DNA from: Silene latifolia
Lineage: Eukaryota; Streptophyta; Magnoliopsida; Caryophyllales; Caryophyllaceae
Direction: 5' to 3'
Assembly: GCF_048544455.1 (NCBI RefSeq)
Contig: NC_133537.1
Location: forward strand, 15,003,541-15,067,540
DNA length: 64,000 nt
A program made the position numbers and the translations under genes. The notes under the pieces are model-generated. The model had not been told where the DNA came from. It did no database searches and saw only the letters and a list, made by a program, of their open reading frames with translations. This document shows, piece by piece, positions 46,888 through 57,889 of the stretch. Within the stretch, counting starts at the first letter, position 1. Each line of letters opens with the position of its first letter.

Positions 46888-47090
46888 TTTTTATGACGAG
46901 GGAGTTGAATCCCCTGGGGCCATGCATTCCCGCACCACCATATGGACCATGTAAGCCACTCCCTTCGGGGGCTGCAGTGGTAAAGTGATCATCGTCCCAG
47001 CTGATAGTCGAACTCGGGACCTCTCAACTCCTGCATTTCTGTAAGTTTCAAGGTTTAACCCGGCTACCACTAGAGTAACATCAATTGGTT
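46888..47090 (-). mobile_element. tRNA-derived SINE
   Basis: About 203 bp on the minus strand. Near its 5' end lies an A-box-like TAGTGGTAGCCGG (47060-47073) and, about 45 bases on, a B-box-like GAGTTCGACTA (47005-47015), the internal promoter of RNA polymerase III. It ends in an A-run. AAGATTATAGTTTT flanks it on both sides (46874-46887, 47091-47104), a 14-bp target duplication typical of LINE-mediated insertion. Confidence 0.82.
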
Positions 47091-47104
47091 AAGATTATAG
47101 TTTT

Positions 47105-47507
47105 GTTAATAAAAATATTATAATGATAACAGATTATACATTAATTAAAAGATAAAAAATTAATTAAAAAAATGAAGTCTTATTTTCATATTTAAGCAAA
47201 TTTCTTTTGGAGGGAAAATCATTGAGATTTTTATTCTCTTAGTAGTAAGGGGGTGCGAATAGTGTGTTTATTATGATTAATACAATGAGCATTAAACTTT
47301 GTTTCGGCTGTTATGAATTCTTAACATGTATGAGTAATTAATCATTAGATAAGATGTGTGCGAAACGTGTGAATAATCTTATTAATACGAATTTTATTAT
47401 GGTTATACATTAATCATGGGTACCTATTTTCTTTTTTCCTCCTTATGACCGACTCAGACGTATGAATTGATTGAATTACTATTAGTGGATTATGTCCCTC
47501 TATAAGA
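47105..47507. other. Unassigned AT-rich sequence
   Basis: No gene or repeat boundary recognised. Confidence 0.4.
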
Positions 47508-48335
47508 GTACTTCAAATCTACGTTTAGCAATCGAACAAGGTAGTGCGTTTGTTAGGCACCATTAGTTCGCATTCAAGGTCGAATAACGAACTAAATATC
47601 CTGTTTTATTTCATTAATTGTTGTTAGTTTGTCACGCTTATCGCGTGACAAGTTTTCAGTTCGTTAAAGTCAGTTATTTTCTTTCGCATTTGTAACATCT
47701 GGTAATCAGAGTTTCGACTTTTGATTTTCTTAAATCCAGACGGTCTGTGTGGGCAAGAAAGTGAGGTCTTCAAGGAGGGACACGTTAAATAGAACAACAT
47801 GAAAGGGACAAAATTATCTTCTATGGTTGAAGATGAATTTCTCTTTGATCCAAGCTTACCTCCTATATTTGATGATTATGATGACGATGAATCATTTGGC
47901 GTTGTCGATCTTAATATGACTTGTTACAATATCAAATCTCAAAGAAGGATTGATGTGCTGACATTAACAAATGGAAGGGAGGAAAATTATTTTGAGACTC
48001 ATGTCTTTAGAAGTTGTCTGCACTATGCACTTGAGGCGAGGCAAGAAGGACATCCAGCTCGTTAGTGAAAGAGTGGAAGGGAAAGCTCTTCGTAATTGGG
48101 GCGTAAAGTTAATAAAAGTTCCAGGAAATCGATCAAAGATTTGATCAAAAATCCCAGATTTGAGAAGGTACTTCAAATCTTCGTTTAGCAATCGAACAAG
48201 GTAGTTCGCATTCAAGGTCGAATAAGGAACTAAATATCTTGTTTTATTTCGTTAATTGTTGTTAGTTTGTCACACTTATCGTGTGACAAGTTTTCAGTTC
48301 GTTAAAATCAGTTATTCGCTTCCACATTTGTATCA
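47508..48335 (+). mobile_element. Possible TRIM-like mini LTR element
   Basis: Direct repeats 47508-47697 and 48168-48335 (the first has about 22 extra bases) flank about 470 bp. Directly after the first repeat, which ends TGTAACA, lies TGGTAATCAGAG (47700-47711), close to the initiator-Met primer site with one extra A. The second repeat is preceded by a purine-rich GATTTGAGAAGG. I could not fix a target duplication or the repeat 5' ends. Confidence 0.5.
47799..48065 (+). CDS. Small acidic ORF within the TRIM-like element
   Basis: 88 codons, starting MKGTKLSSMVEDEFLFDPSLPPIFDDYDDDESF. The acidic PPIFDDYDDDE stretch recalls PPIFDDP in the ORF of the non-autonomous Athila-like element, but I recognise no domain. 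The second half is basic. It may be a relic of a longer gene captured or reduced during formation of the element, or chance. Confidence 0.3.
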   Translation: MKGTKLSSMVEDEFLFDPSLPPIFDDYDDDESFGVVDLNMTCYNIKSQRRIDVLTLTNGREENYFETHVFRSCLHYALEARQEGHPAR

Positions 48336-49106
48336 GGTTGTTTTAATCTCCCGGTAAAAGGTGAAATTAATTTATTGATATAACACATTTTCGTTTATCA
48401 TTTTAACAAATTATAATACTTTCCGTAATGATAGTCGTTAATTATGGCTACCTGTAAGAAGCAATCATAACCATTTAAAGTGTTATATCGACAGTTAATT
48501 GTAGAAATTTTAATATATTTTTTCCTTTTTGAAATAATAAAAGATGTTATTGTCAATATACAATGAAGGTAAAGCAAACAAGTATAGAACGGTGTACAAT
48601 AATTTGTCTTTGTAATCCCATATATACCTTTTATACAAAGACGAAAAAATACACATCAATTACAAAGCATACATTTTCAAAATGAGAATTTTAACCATGA
48701 GTACTTAACAATCGAGGTGCATCCACCAAGTGCACTTATTTGACAAGTTATATGAAGTAGCAAAATGATGGAGGCTAGTTCGGAAAAATTATTACCCTTT
48801 TTTGTTAAAATGTTGGATAATATTTTTGTTAAATGTTGGATAATATTTTTCTTTCAGTGTTATTCAATTGCATTTCTGATTCATCGATCGCCTTCAATAT
48901 ATATTATTAGTTTTTCGTTTTGAAAATTTGAATTTTTCATACGTATTGCAGATAAGTAGCATGTAGAGCTATACTCTTATTAATAGAGTTCAAGTCTTGG
49001 GTTGTTATCTATAGTCCTTACGTACGCCCAGAATTGAAGCAACCGCGATACATTCCTGGATGGTTGGTTGATACATGTGGATAAGTGAAGGATAAAAGAG
49101 CAAGCA
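48336..49106. other. Sequence downstream of the CHX gene
   Basis: AT-rich, no gene seen. It should hold the 3' untranslated region and polyadenylation sites of the minus-strand gene that ends at 49107. Two copies of AATGTTGGATAATATTTTT lie near 48808-48850. Confidence 0.45.
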
Positions 49107-51730
49107 TTACGTATCAATGCATATCCAAGGGGTGGCACGTTGATCTCTCAAGACCTGTTGTTGCACAACTAGTACAGAAGCCGTTGTACTGAAATCCAAT
49201 GACACTAAATAATCCCCTATTGGTCCAAGTTCAGGATTTTCTGTCCAATTCGACAATCCTTCTAATAGTATAGGATTAATTCCGTGCGTCCTCCCTACAA
49301 TCCACATATCTATGCTTGTACTTTCATTTACTGACTGAATTGCAGAAACTGTCTCTAACCCTGTCGTCACCCGCATTTCCTTGTATACCACTTTATTATT
49401 TCTCTCATGTTTTACCCAAAACCATGTCACTGCCCCATCATCCAACTTCTTCTCCGACTCCTCCTCGCCCCCTTTATACTCACTTGCCAAGAACCTTAAC
49501 ACGATTAATGACACATCCCGGTGGCCCACCATTCGGTCCGCCAATGATAAGGCCTCTCGTGCATCCGGCCCGCCCAAAAACAACATTGCAAATTGACGAG
49601 CCATTCGTCGGCTACCGGCTCGCCCTGGTAATGTTGCCCATTTAGTCGCATCCTTACATGCCAAAATGGCTACGGAGCATGGTGCATGTGACAGGGTGTT
49701 AGCGTTTATGGATTGAACCCCAGGACGAATGCTTTCCGAAGTGTCATCCGCGGTGCCTATTTGTAAGCCTTTCTTATGAAATGGCAATATTATAAAGGAT
49801 ACTTTATTAACCAAAGCCAACTCACATATATCTTGATACATAGTTTTTTGAGGAGTTATACTAGTGAAAAAATTCATGCTAATCTCATCCTCCCGACCTT
49901 CTTCGTACATGATGATTGCGTTGTGGATGGCTTCATTATTGGAGTCCCAATACTCGTCTTGTTTAGAGTGGTCTATGAATACAGGAGCGGCTCTTCCTAG
50001 GAGTTCCACCAAGTATAAGGCGAACACTTTGAATGGATTGTTAGGAGTTGGATTCGTGACCTCTAAGAGATTAAACAAGTTTGCTAAGCTCTCTTGGTCA
50101 TGGATACAAGCTAAAATTGGGAGCACTGACTCTTGCATTGTGTGTTGTACGGTTCTCTTTTTGTTTGTCATGTATGGTTTTGTTGGATCATACAAGATGC
50201 CGATCAATGGGGCCACGGTGCCCGTCATTATGATTGTCAATACTACCATCATCGAAAATGATGGTGTTTGTATCATCTGCAAATACACATATATTTCATT
50301 TAAAATCACATCATAGTTGGAATTAATCACAATTCAAGTGTATTCGAAGTATAAGACAAATTAAGTAGTTTAATTACATACCTTCAAGTCTATCCAATGT
50401 AGATAAAGAAAAAACTCGATTTCCCCTCTTAGGCTGAGCATTAGGCCTAACACAAACGAGTCTCTATATGGAATGTTCATAAATCGAGCGGCCATAACAA
50501 CTGTAATAAATTTTGCAATAGAGGCCATAATGGTCATAGCAAACAATGGGCCTAAGCAAGACCAACATTCGCTTATAGAAAACACATCTGTCTTGAGGCC
50601 AATTGTAGCATATGAGAAGGGCATTAAGACTTGGTTCATAAAAGTCTCACTCTTTTGCACAATGGCCAACCCAACAAATGGGCCATCGGGAATGGCTAGC
50701 CCAAGCCAAAGCGGACCATTTCCGATGGCGGCCCCAATAAAATCGGTGACGAAGCCAATAACAAAGACTCCAAGTAAGATGATATTAATAAAGAACTGGT
50801 CCACTGGTTGACTTTCACTAGATTGCCTATTAATCCATCGCATCACAAATGGGACAATCCCAATAACAATCCCAGACACAAGAGTTAAACTTAACTGATA
50901 ATACATGGAATTAGAGCTACGAATTTCCCCCTGTTTCATGGATTCAAAGGTAACAGTGAGATTAATACCAAGAATGTCGCTCATGATGACGGTTAGTAAG
51001 GCAAAACGTCCAAGTTCAGAGCTAAGGAGTTGCATATCTCGAAGAATAGAAGAAATAACAGGAAATGTTGTAACAATAATAGCAGAGATAACCCCACCAA
51101 TGGAAGAATATTTACGCATCTCCTCGTCCATATACTCTCTTAATAGTAAGGCAACAATCCAGGCGCAAAGGTGAGGAATAGCGATACTTACAATGGCAAT
51201 GAAATAATGTTTTTTACCGGCCTTAAGAATGACGCCCAAATCCATTTTAACCCCAGTAATAAAGACCCAAAACATAAAGCCAATTATCCCAACGTTTTGT
51301 GTTACATATCTCGAGCTTTGTGGTATAACATTGCTTGCGAATTTTTTGTTGCGCCCCAACACTGATGGCCCTAAAATTATTCCCGCCTGAAAGAGTCCCG
51401 ATTATTATTAGTTAGTTGGAAACTTAAAAAGAAAATGAAGGAACAAATAAATAAATAAATAAAAGAGAGAATAATTAATTAACATACAAGAACGTCAGAG
51501 ATGACGGTAGGTTGACGAAGAGGCTTCAAAATAAATCGCATAATGTGGATAAGAATGAGGATGAGGGACATTTCTAACAAAAATGCAGTGAAAGAAAACT
51601 CCAAAGGAGCATCACCATTGATAATGGAAAAAGGGTGTGTATCACCTTTTCTCTCACACATTACTTGAACTGCTTGCCCATTATATTCGATTAGTGTGCT
51701 TCCGTTTAACTTTTCCATTATCGCTTCCAT
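49107..51730 (-). CDS. CHX: Cation/H+ exchanger, CHX family, three exons
   Basis: Membrane antiporter exchanging K+ or Na+ for protons, expected in plasma or endomembranes. Exons: 51730-51488, 51386-50382 and 50276-49107; both introns (101 and 105 bp) have GT..AG ends (GTATGT donors, TTTCAG and TTGCAG acceptors) and lie between codons. Total 806 codons with stop, the usual CHX length. The first join rebuilds SDVLAGIILGPSVLGRN, a CHX signature. Residues about 60-440 form the transmembrane Na+/H+ exchanger domain, with SDILGI where many relatives have ND, and the conserved Lys in GLKTDV. The soluble C-terminal half has CSVAILACKD and LFLGGPDAREAL, typical of CHX. No stop or frameshift, so probably functional. 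The exact family member is not assigned. Confidence 0.92.
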
Positions 51731-52587
51731 CGTAGAAGTATCTAATTTGCCTAATCAATTATGTTATAATCTTTATTCCAATGGGAAATGTTTCTACTTC
51801 GAGTTACATTCCAAGATTATTGTGAGGGGAAATGTCTGTGAATATTTGTTTCTTCACAAGGATGGCTTGCCGTTAATTTAGCTTCTTTCTTTCTTTTTAA
51901 CTCCCCACTCACTTGTACATTTTAGTCCTCCCATTTCTTATTTCTGACCATATATTTTCTTATAATGATATCATATTTGATAGTTGATTCTTGTAAATCT
52001 CCAAATGCCACGTGAATTATAAAAGGGAAACGAAGAAATAATTTTTTCCTAAACTTTTGGGTTTATTTATTCTCTATATTTAGTCAATTAGCCTCATTTT
52101 GTCATGTGAAATGGTGGTGCACATTAGGCAAGGTAATAAGATTGAAGTTGGAATAGATCCTCGTACTTAAAAACACATTAAACTATATATATTTGTTCTC
52201 AAGTTGATTTCTAAATGAAAAATATTTGGGACAGACTAATCATAGTTAGTCATGAATTTCTATGATGCGATCCAAATACAATCTTGAAATTTAGTGCCTT
52301 GAATTTTGGCATCGTTGGATAATCAAATATGTATGGGTGCGCTTAATTCTAAATTTATCTGGAAGTAATAAATGCGAGCGGATTCAAGTTAATTTAAACA
52401 TAAATAAGTTGTTTTTGGTATAAAAGAGTGCCCAAACCCTAAATCTACAAATTAATAGCGTACTAAGCTAGAGGTGTAGACTCTTAGAACGTCTTCATAC
52501 AAAGAACAGAACGGATAGTTGGTGGTTGACCAGAAAGAATAATGTTGATCCTACGTTCAGTTGCCCCTTTATTTGCTAGTTCTATTA
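51731..52587 (-). promoter_or_regulatory. Upstream region of the CHX gene
   Basis: 857 bp between the CHX start codon and the copia insertion. No other gene. AT-rich, with several TATA-like stretches but none I can single out. The copia element at 52593 marks the far edge of the proximal promoter. Confidence 0.4.
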
Positions 52588-52592
52588 GATTC

Positions 52593-52757
52593 TGTTATAT
52601 GTGTAATCCCCTAATTAGGGTGATTAGCATAACTTCATATATATACTCGGGATTTACATTATCGAATCAAATACAAATCATGTACGTTACCTAAAGACAA
52701 GACTAGATACAATCATAAAGATATGGTATAAAATATTTACATGTATTTACACTAATA
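52593..52757 (-). repeat. 3' LTR of the decayed copia element
   Basis: 165 bp; about 93-95 percent identical by eye to 57208-57371, so an older insertion than the Athila and large copia elements. Confidence 0.9.
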
Positions 52758-52898
52758 CGCCCCCGCAGTTGGAGCGGGATGAGGCTGAACGCTCAAGCTG
52801 GACCAGAAACGATTGAATAAAAAACGAGGTAACCCTTTCGTAAAAATGTCAGCATATTGATACTCGGAAGGGACGTGTAGAACTCGAACAACGCCAAC

Positions 52899-53400
52899 TT
52901 AAACTTTCTCACGCAAAAAATGAATGTCTAATTCAATATGCTTGGTGCTTTGATGTTGAACGAGGTTGCCAGCCAAAGATACGGCAGAAATATTATCGCA
53001 ATACACTAGTGTAGCTCGTAGAATTGGAACGTTCGACTCAAAAAGTAAGTTTCGTAGCCAACTAGTTTCAAAAACGGCATTGGCAACACCACGGTATTCG
53101 TCCTTAGCACTAGACCGTGATAGGGTCGGCTGCCGCTTAGACGACCAAGACACAAGGTTATTGCCCAGAAAACACAATAGCCGGAAGTCAAACGACGTGA
53201 ATCCGGACACCCACCCCAATCGACATCAGAGTAAGCCGTAATATTAAGTGACTTGGATTTAGAAATAGTAAGGCCGTAAGTAAGTGTACCTTTAACATAG
53301 CGGAGGAGGCGTTTGAGAAAATGAAGATGCGGCTCATGCGGGGCATGCTTAAAGAGGCAGACTTGTTGAATGGCATAAGCAATATCGGGTCAAGTGATGG
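52899..53400 (-). pseudogene. Copia RNase H remnant
   Basis: Minus frames 53188-53382 and 52899-53219 together cover RNase H. The second shows LSRSSAKDEYRGVANAVFETSWLRNLL, the usual TTEAEYRA block with E kept, and YCDNISAVSLA..HIELDIHFLREKV. The upstream frame is shifted and the SDxDWGG part is read in another frame. Non-functional. Confidence 0.8.
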
Positions 53401-53489
53401 TTAAATATTATAGTGCACCAGCTAAACTGCGGTAAACAGAAGGATCAGAGATAAGCGAACCTGCAGTAGCACTTAATTTTGACCAGATT

Positions 53490-54255
53490 TCAACAGGAGT
53501 AGTCGTGGGATTGCAAGAAGACATGGAAGCACGGCTTAAGATATTTTCCGCATATTGCTGCTGAGTTAAAAAGAAACTGTGACCATGCATGCCATTTAGC
53601 CGTGATGCCCAAAAAATGATTGAGAACCCCCAAATCAGTCATAGCAAATTCCTGCGACAAAGATGCAATAATACGCCGCAACAGGGTCGTGCTAGAGGCG
53701 GTTAAAATAATGTCATCCACATATAATAAAATATAAGCAGTGTCAATACCTGAGTGATAGATGAATACAGATGTATCACACACACTAGTACGGAAACCCT
53801 GTGAAATGACAAATGTCGCAAAGTGTTGGTACCAGGCACGGGGGGGCTTGCTTAAGCCCGTATAAGGGCTTGCGCAAACAACAAACATGAGATGGAGCAG
53901 ATTTGTCAACGAAGCCCGGGGGTTGATGCATATAGACCGTCTTAGCTAAGTCACCATGAAGAAATGCATTTTCAACATCAAGTTGGTGAATTGGCCAAGA
54001 ACGTGAGACGACAAGGCTAAGCACGGTACGGATCGTCGTAGGCTTAACAACAGGGCTAAAAGTTTGGTCACAATCGACAACAGCCTGTTGCGATTTACCA
54101 TTAACCACAAGACGAGCCTTATACCATTGTAGAGAACTATCACTATTAAATTTATGACGAAACAACCAAAGGCAACGAATAATATTAGTATCACTAGGGC
54201 GAGTAACTAATTCCCACGTATGATTTTCCTGTAGTGCACGAAATTCGTCCTTCAT
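53490..54255 (-). pseudogene. Copia reverse transcriptase remnant
   Basis: Frame 53785-54255 covers the fingers: [50 protein letters not shown]. Frame 53490-53909 continues with [16 protein letters not shown] and the catalytic YVDDIILTAS. The two overlap by a frameshift near 53840. The palm residues are kept, but the frame is lost after NHFLGI. Confidence 0.85.
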
Positions 54256-54525
54256 AGCAATAGTCTAGTTCAGGTCCCGGAGAGCCTTATGGGGGGATTT
54301 TGGGAGCGGGGACAGGTTCTATGGTGGGCTGGCCAAAAGGGCAGATTTAGGCACATTTGGCTTAAAAATGTCGTTCATGGCACGGGTAGTCATGGTGTGA
54401 GTTGGGCGAGAGGGTGGGGGAGGTGGAGGTAGCGGTGGGGCGGGTGTAGGCGTGGGGATAAGTGGGGAGGCAGGGGTAGACGGTGGTGGCGAGGCAGGGG
54501 AATTGGGCGGGGGGAAACATGGGTG

Positions 54526-54795
54526 TTAGGCGAGGGAGGTGTGTTGGGTGTGGGTGGGACAAAGGGACTGGGTGATGGGGTTGGGGATTGGGGGTGTGGT
54601 CGTGGTTGGAGAAGGAGGGGTAGGGGGTGGCTGGTTGTCGTTGGTGAGTGTTGTAAAGGTGTCGAGAAGGAGGGGATTAATGGGAGGCTCAAGGAATGAG
54701 TAAGACACAGGTTTATCACAAGGAACCTCCGCAAATGGGAAAATCGATTTATCAAAAGTGACATGGCGAGAGATATACATTTTTCCTGTGGACAA
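54526..54795 (-). pseudogene. Copia integrase-to-reverse transcriptase linker
   Basis: Follows the integrase with STGKMYISRHVTFDKSIFPFAE, the usual end of copia integrase, then a proline and threonine-rich linker (QPPPTPPSPTTTTPP). The overlapping proline-rich frame 54390-54845 is a shadow. Confidence 0.65.
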
Positions 54796-54796
54796 G

Positions 54797-55720
54797 TCAA
54801 GACACTGATACCCACGATGTTGAGGTGGGTAACCGAGGAATACACTTAGTGGACCTAGGAGCTAGCTTGTGTGGGCGTGTGGCGAATAAATTAGGGTAGC
54901 AGGCACATCCAAAAAATCGGAGGTGATTGTAAGAGGGTTCTTTTGCAAAAAGAGCAGAAGTGGGAGAGCGGAAATGGAGAGTTTTAGTGGGAAGGATGTT
55001 GTGAAGATGAACATCGGCATGAAGGACGTCTACCCAATAAGGCGGAGGAACAGAAGCGTGGTAAAGGAGAGCCAAGACCATTTCATTTAAACGACGAATC
55101 ATACGTTCTACTTTACCGTTTTGTGGTGAAGTGTTTGGGCAGGAAAACCGGAATATAAGGCCGTTTTTATTCGCAAAGTTTTTGAAAGAATTATTGTCAA
55201 ATTCCCGGCCTAAATTGCATTGAAAGGATTTGATAGGGCATTTAAATTGAGTGCGAATATAAGCTGTAAATTGAATGAATTTTTGATAGACTTCAGATTT
55301 AGCAGTTAAGGGATAGACCCAAACGAATTGCGTAAAACTATCAATGAGTACGAGATAATACTTGTAATTGCTTTTACTCAAAATAGGGCCAGTCCACAAA
55401 TCATCATGTATAATATCAAAAGGAGCAAAAGTAGACGAAGTAGAATCATGAAATGGCAGTCGTTTGTGTTTGCTAATCTGACACGAATGACAAAGATTAT
55501 TGTCTGACCCTTTAGTACAACTTATACAAGACCGACTACGAAGATGTTGAAGAATATTTGTCTCAGGATTCCCGAGACGGCTATGCCAAACATCGCTGGA
55601 AAAAGTGAGAAGACTGTGATCGAGGGCATTTGTGGAGGAGGACGACTCAGATGACACGGGGTAAAGCTCTCCATTACTGTCACTCCTCAGGATCGTAGTC
55701 CCATTCTGAAGGTCCTTCAA
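54797..55720 (-). pseudogene. Copia integrase, catalytic Asp lost
   Basis: 307 codons. Zinc domain: VWHSRLGNP..ILQHL and CHSCQISKHKRLPF. Core: first Asp in DIIHDDLW; the second position reads FQCNLGREFDN, where QCDNGREF is usual, so the catalytic Asp is replaced by Asn; Glu is kept in QNGKVERM. Upstream, the protease (WFMDTGASSHL, near 55990) and integrase are separated by a stop near 55905. Confidence 0.85.
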
Positions 55721-55904
55721 AGAAAAACCAAACGGGTCAAACTCAACGGAAACATTATTATCTTTTGTGAATTGGCGAACAGAAATGAGGTTCTTTATTA
55801 TTAGGGGGGTGTAAAGGACATTGGTGAGGTATAATGTGCGGTCTTTAACAGGTAAGCTTGCGGTTCCCGAGCCCCGTACCGGAATGCTATTACTGTTACC
55901 AACT

Positions 55905-57105
55905 AAATAGAACGAATGTTACTTGCACCAGAAGGACAAATCAACGTACTTGCATCCAAAGTCAGATGGGACGAAGCACCAGTGTCCATAAACCACGGAC
56001 CATCCGCCGGTGGTTGCAAGCCCAAGGTCTAGAAAGCTTGGCCGAGATCAGTCGGTTGCGGGGGCTGGGATTCAGTGACATGAGCCTTTCCAGTCGCACC
56101 ATGTCCAACAGATCTATTTAAGCGTGAGGCACCCCACATCTGCCATGGTTGCACCCAGCCATGATAGGTGGGATAAGGGCATGGAGGTGGGGTCCAGGGG
56201 TATAGCCAAGGTCCAGCAGGCGGCTAAGCAGGGGCCAAAACAGAGGATACAGACCCGATGGCATAAGAATCAGGCCGCGACTTATTGTTATTACTGCCAC
56301 GGTTATCACGACGACGAGAGTAATTATTATTAGAATTATTATAATTGGGATTGTAATTATTACCTCGATAATTAGACGAGCGAGGTGGTTGTTGAGGCGG
56401 CTTAGATTTATCACCCCATCCCGACGAATCAGAAGAGGAGGAATTGGACACAACCAAGGCTTCAAATTGTTCGTCCCTGGCAGTTTGACGGTGTTGTTCG
56501 AGTTCAAGCATACTCCGGGCCGTCTCAAAACTAGGGAGCGTCTGATTAATATAAGAAGCAACGGTGTCGTATGATGGTGGAAGACCGCGTACAAGTTGTA
56601 ATACGAGACGTTGATCGTTGACAGCCGCACCAATGTCTTTCAGTTGACCAGCGAGATCCTTCAATCGCTGACAATAAGCATCCAGGGAAGGAAGATTGGC
56701 AAGTTTAAGATTATTAAACTCGTTTTCTAGGGCAGCAGCGCGTCAACCTTTATTGCTTAGGAAAATATTCTGAACATGGACCTATGCCTCATATGCGGTG
56801 GACTCGTCTTCCAGAACCCGGGGGAGAAGGTCATCACTCATGGTCCCATAGATCCATTGGAGAACATGAGCATCGTTCTCGCACCATTCATCATAATTGG
56901 CGGCATCTTCAGGCGGCGGCTTGGTACCGTCAATATGATGGAGGACTTTAAACTCCTTGGCGTGAAGCATAAATAGGCGAACCCATGATGCGTAGGTGAC
57001 CTTTGTTCCATCGAGAACATGGATCTTGTGTTGTATATTGGAGACGGTAAAAACTGGATGTAGAGGAGGTTTCATTGTAGGCGTGGTGTTGGATTTATCT
57101 CCCAT
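55905..57105 (-). pseudogene. gag: Copia gag and protease, decayed
   Basis: Starts at ATG 57105 (MGDKSNTTPTMKPPLHPVF). Gag domain: KVTYASWVRLFMLHAKEFKVL, WCENDAHVLQWIYGTMSDDL. Stops near 56780 (EA*VHVQ, probably TGG to TAG) and near 56740 interrupt it; frame 56224-56664 continues with LVRGLPPSYDTVASYI. Arg and Asn-rich repeats replace a zinc knuckle. The protease motif DTGASSHL lies at about 55970-55995. Confidence 0.82.
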
Positions 57106-57207
57106 CGAAATGGGTTGTGGTGGCTATGGGGAAAATAGTCGGTGAGAGATGCTGAAGTAGAGAGACGGTAAGGTCTAGGATTATTATCGAAATCTAGCTG
57201 ATACCAT

Positions 57208-57371
57208 GTTAATGTGTAATTCCCCTAATTAGTGTGATTAGCATAACTTCATATATATACCCGGGATTTACAATATCGAATCAAATACAAATCATGTATG
57301 TTACCTAAAGACAAGACTAGATACAATCATAAAGATATGGTATAAAATATTTACATATATTTACATTAATA
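57208..57371 (-). repeat. 5' LTR of the decayed copia element
   Basis: 164 bp partner of 52593-52757; begins TATTAATG on the minus strand and ends TTAACA next to the primer site. Confidence 0.9.
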
Positions 57372-57376
57372 GATTC

Positions 57377-57884
57377 ATTGCCTATATGCTCAATTTTCAC
57401 GATTTAGGGCCATTATTGATCAAAGATTGACGTCGATTGTTGAGAGGACAAATGTCACTAACTGATAGCGATCCTTCGTGATAAGTTTGACACAAGTAGC
57501 ATTATCAATACGAATTAAATTTTTGGATAACCTTGTCTACGGTCATTTTAAGATTAGAAACTATGCACGTAGCCACATAACAAAAAATAAGTTTCAATGG
57601 AATTACTTGTGTCGTCTTTAAAAATTCACCCCGCTCCTACCGCACTTGATTATACCTTTAAAAACCCCACTCATGTTTAGTAAAATAAAATCAAACATAA
57701 ATAAATGTATAAAATTATATTATGTACTCGATATTCGATAACAGATGAAAATCATGAAATGTACAAGATGGTGGCATTATTAGAAATTAGAAATAAAAGT
57801 AGGAGTAAAGCTATATTCATTTGGACCTACTTTCAGTTTTTATAAATTCAGTTCAGTTTAGATCCATTCAGTTCATTTCAGTTT
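57377..57884. other. Unassigned intergenic sequence
   Basis: No gene. The last 60 bases are degenerate CAGTTTAGTTT-type short repeats, which continue at 59632 beyond the inserted LTR. Confidence 0.5.
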
Positions 57885-57889
57885 AGTTT

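Larger units (their letters stand above)
52593..57371 (-). mobile_element. Decayed Ty1/copia element with non-canonical ends
   Basis: 4.8 kb with short LTRs (52593-52757 and 57208-57371), flanked by GATTC at 52588-52592 and 57372-57376. On the minus strand the primer site TGGTATCAGC (57198-57207) abuts the 5' LTR and a purine tract GCGGGGGCG abuts the 3' LTR. Both LTRs begin TATTA and end TAACA, i.e. TA..CA. All coding domains are interrupted. Confidence 0.92.

Noticed and set aside
46990..47075. A tRNA gene on the minus strand.
   Set aside because: Box A and box B are present, but no cloverleaf or anticodon arm can be drawn; the A-tail and target duplication show a SINE.
49316..51365. Plus-strand ORFs across the CHX gene.
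   Set aside because: They are antisense shadows of the three CHX exons.
54390..54845. A proline-rich ORF on the minus strand within the copia element.
   Set aside because: It overlaps in another frame the integrase-reverse transcriptase linker, whose own frame matches copia integrase at its start.
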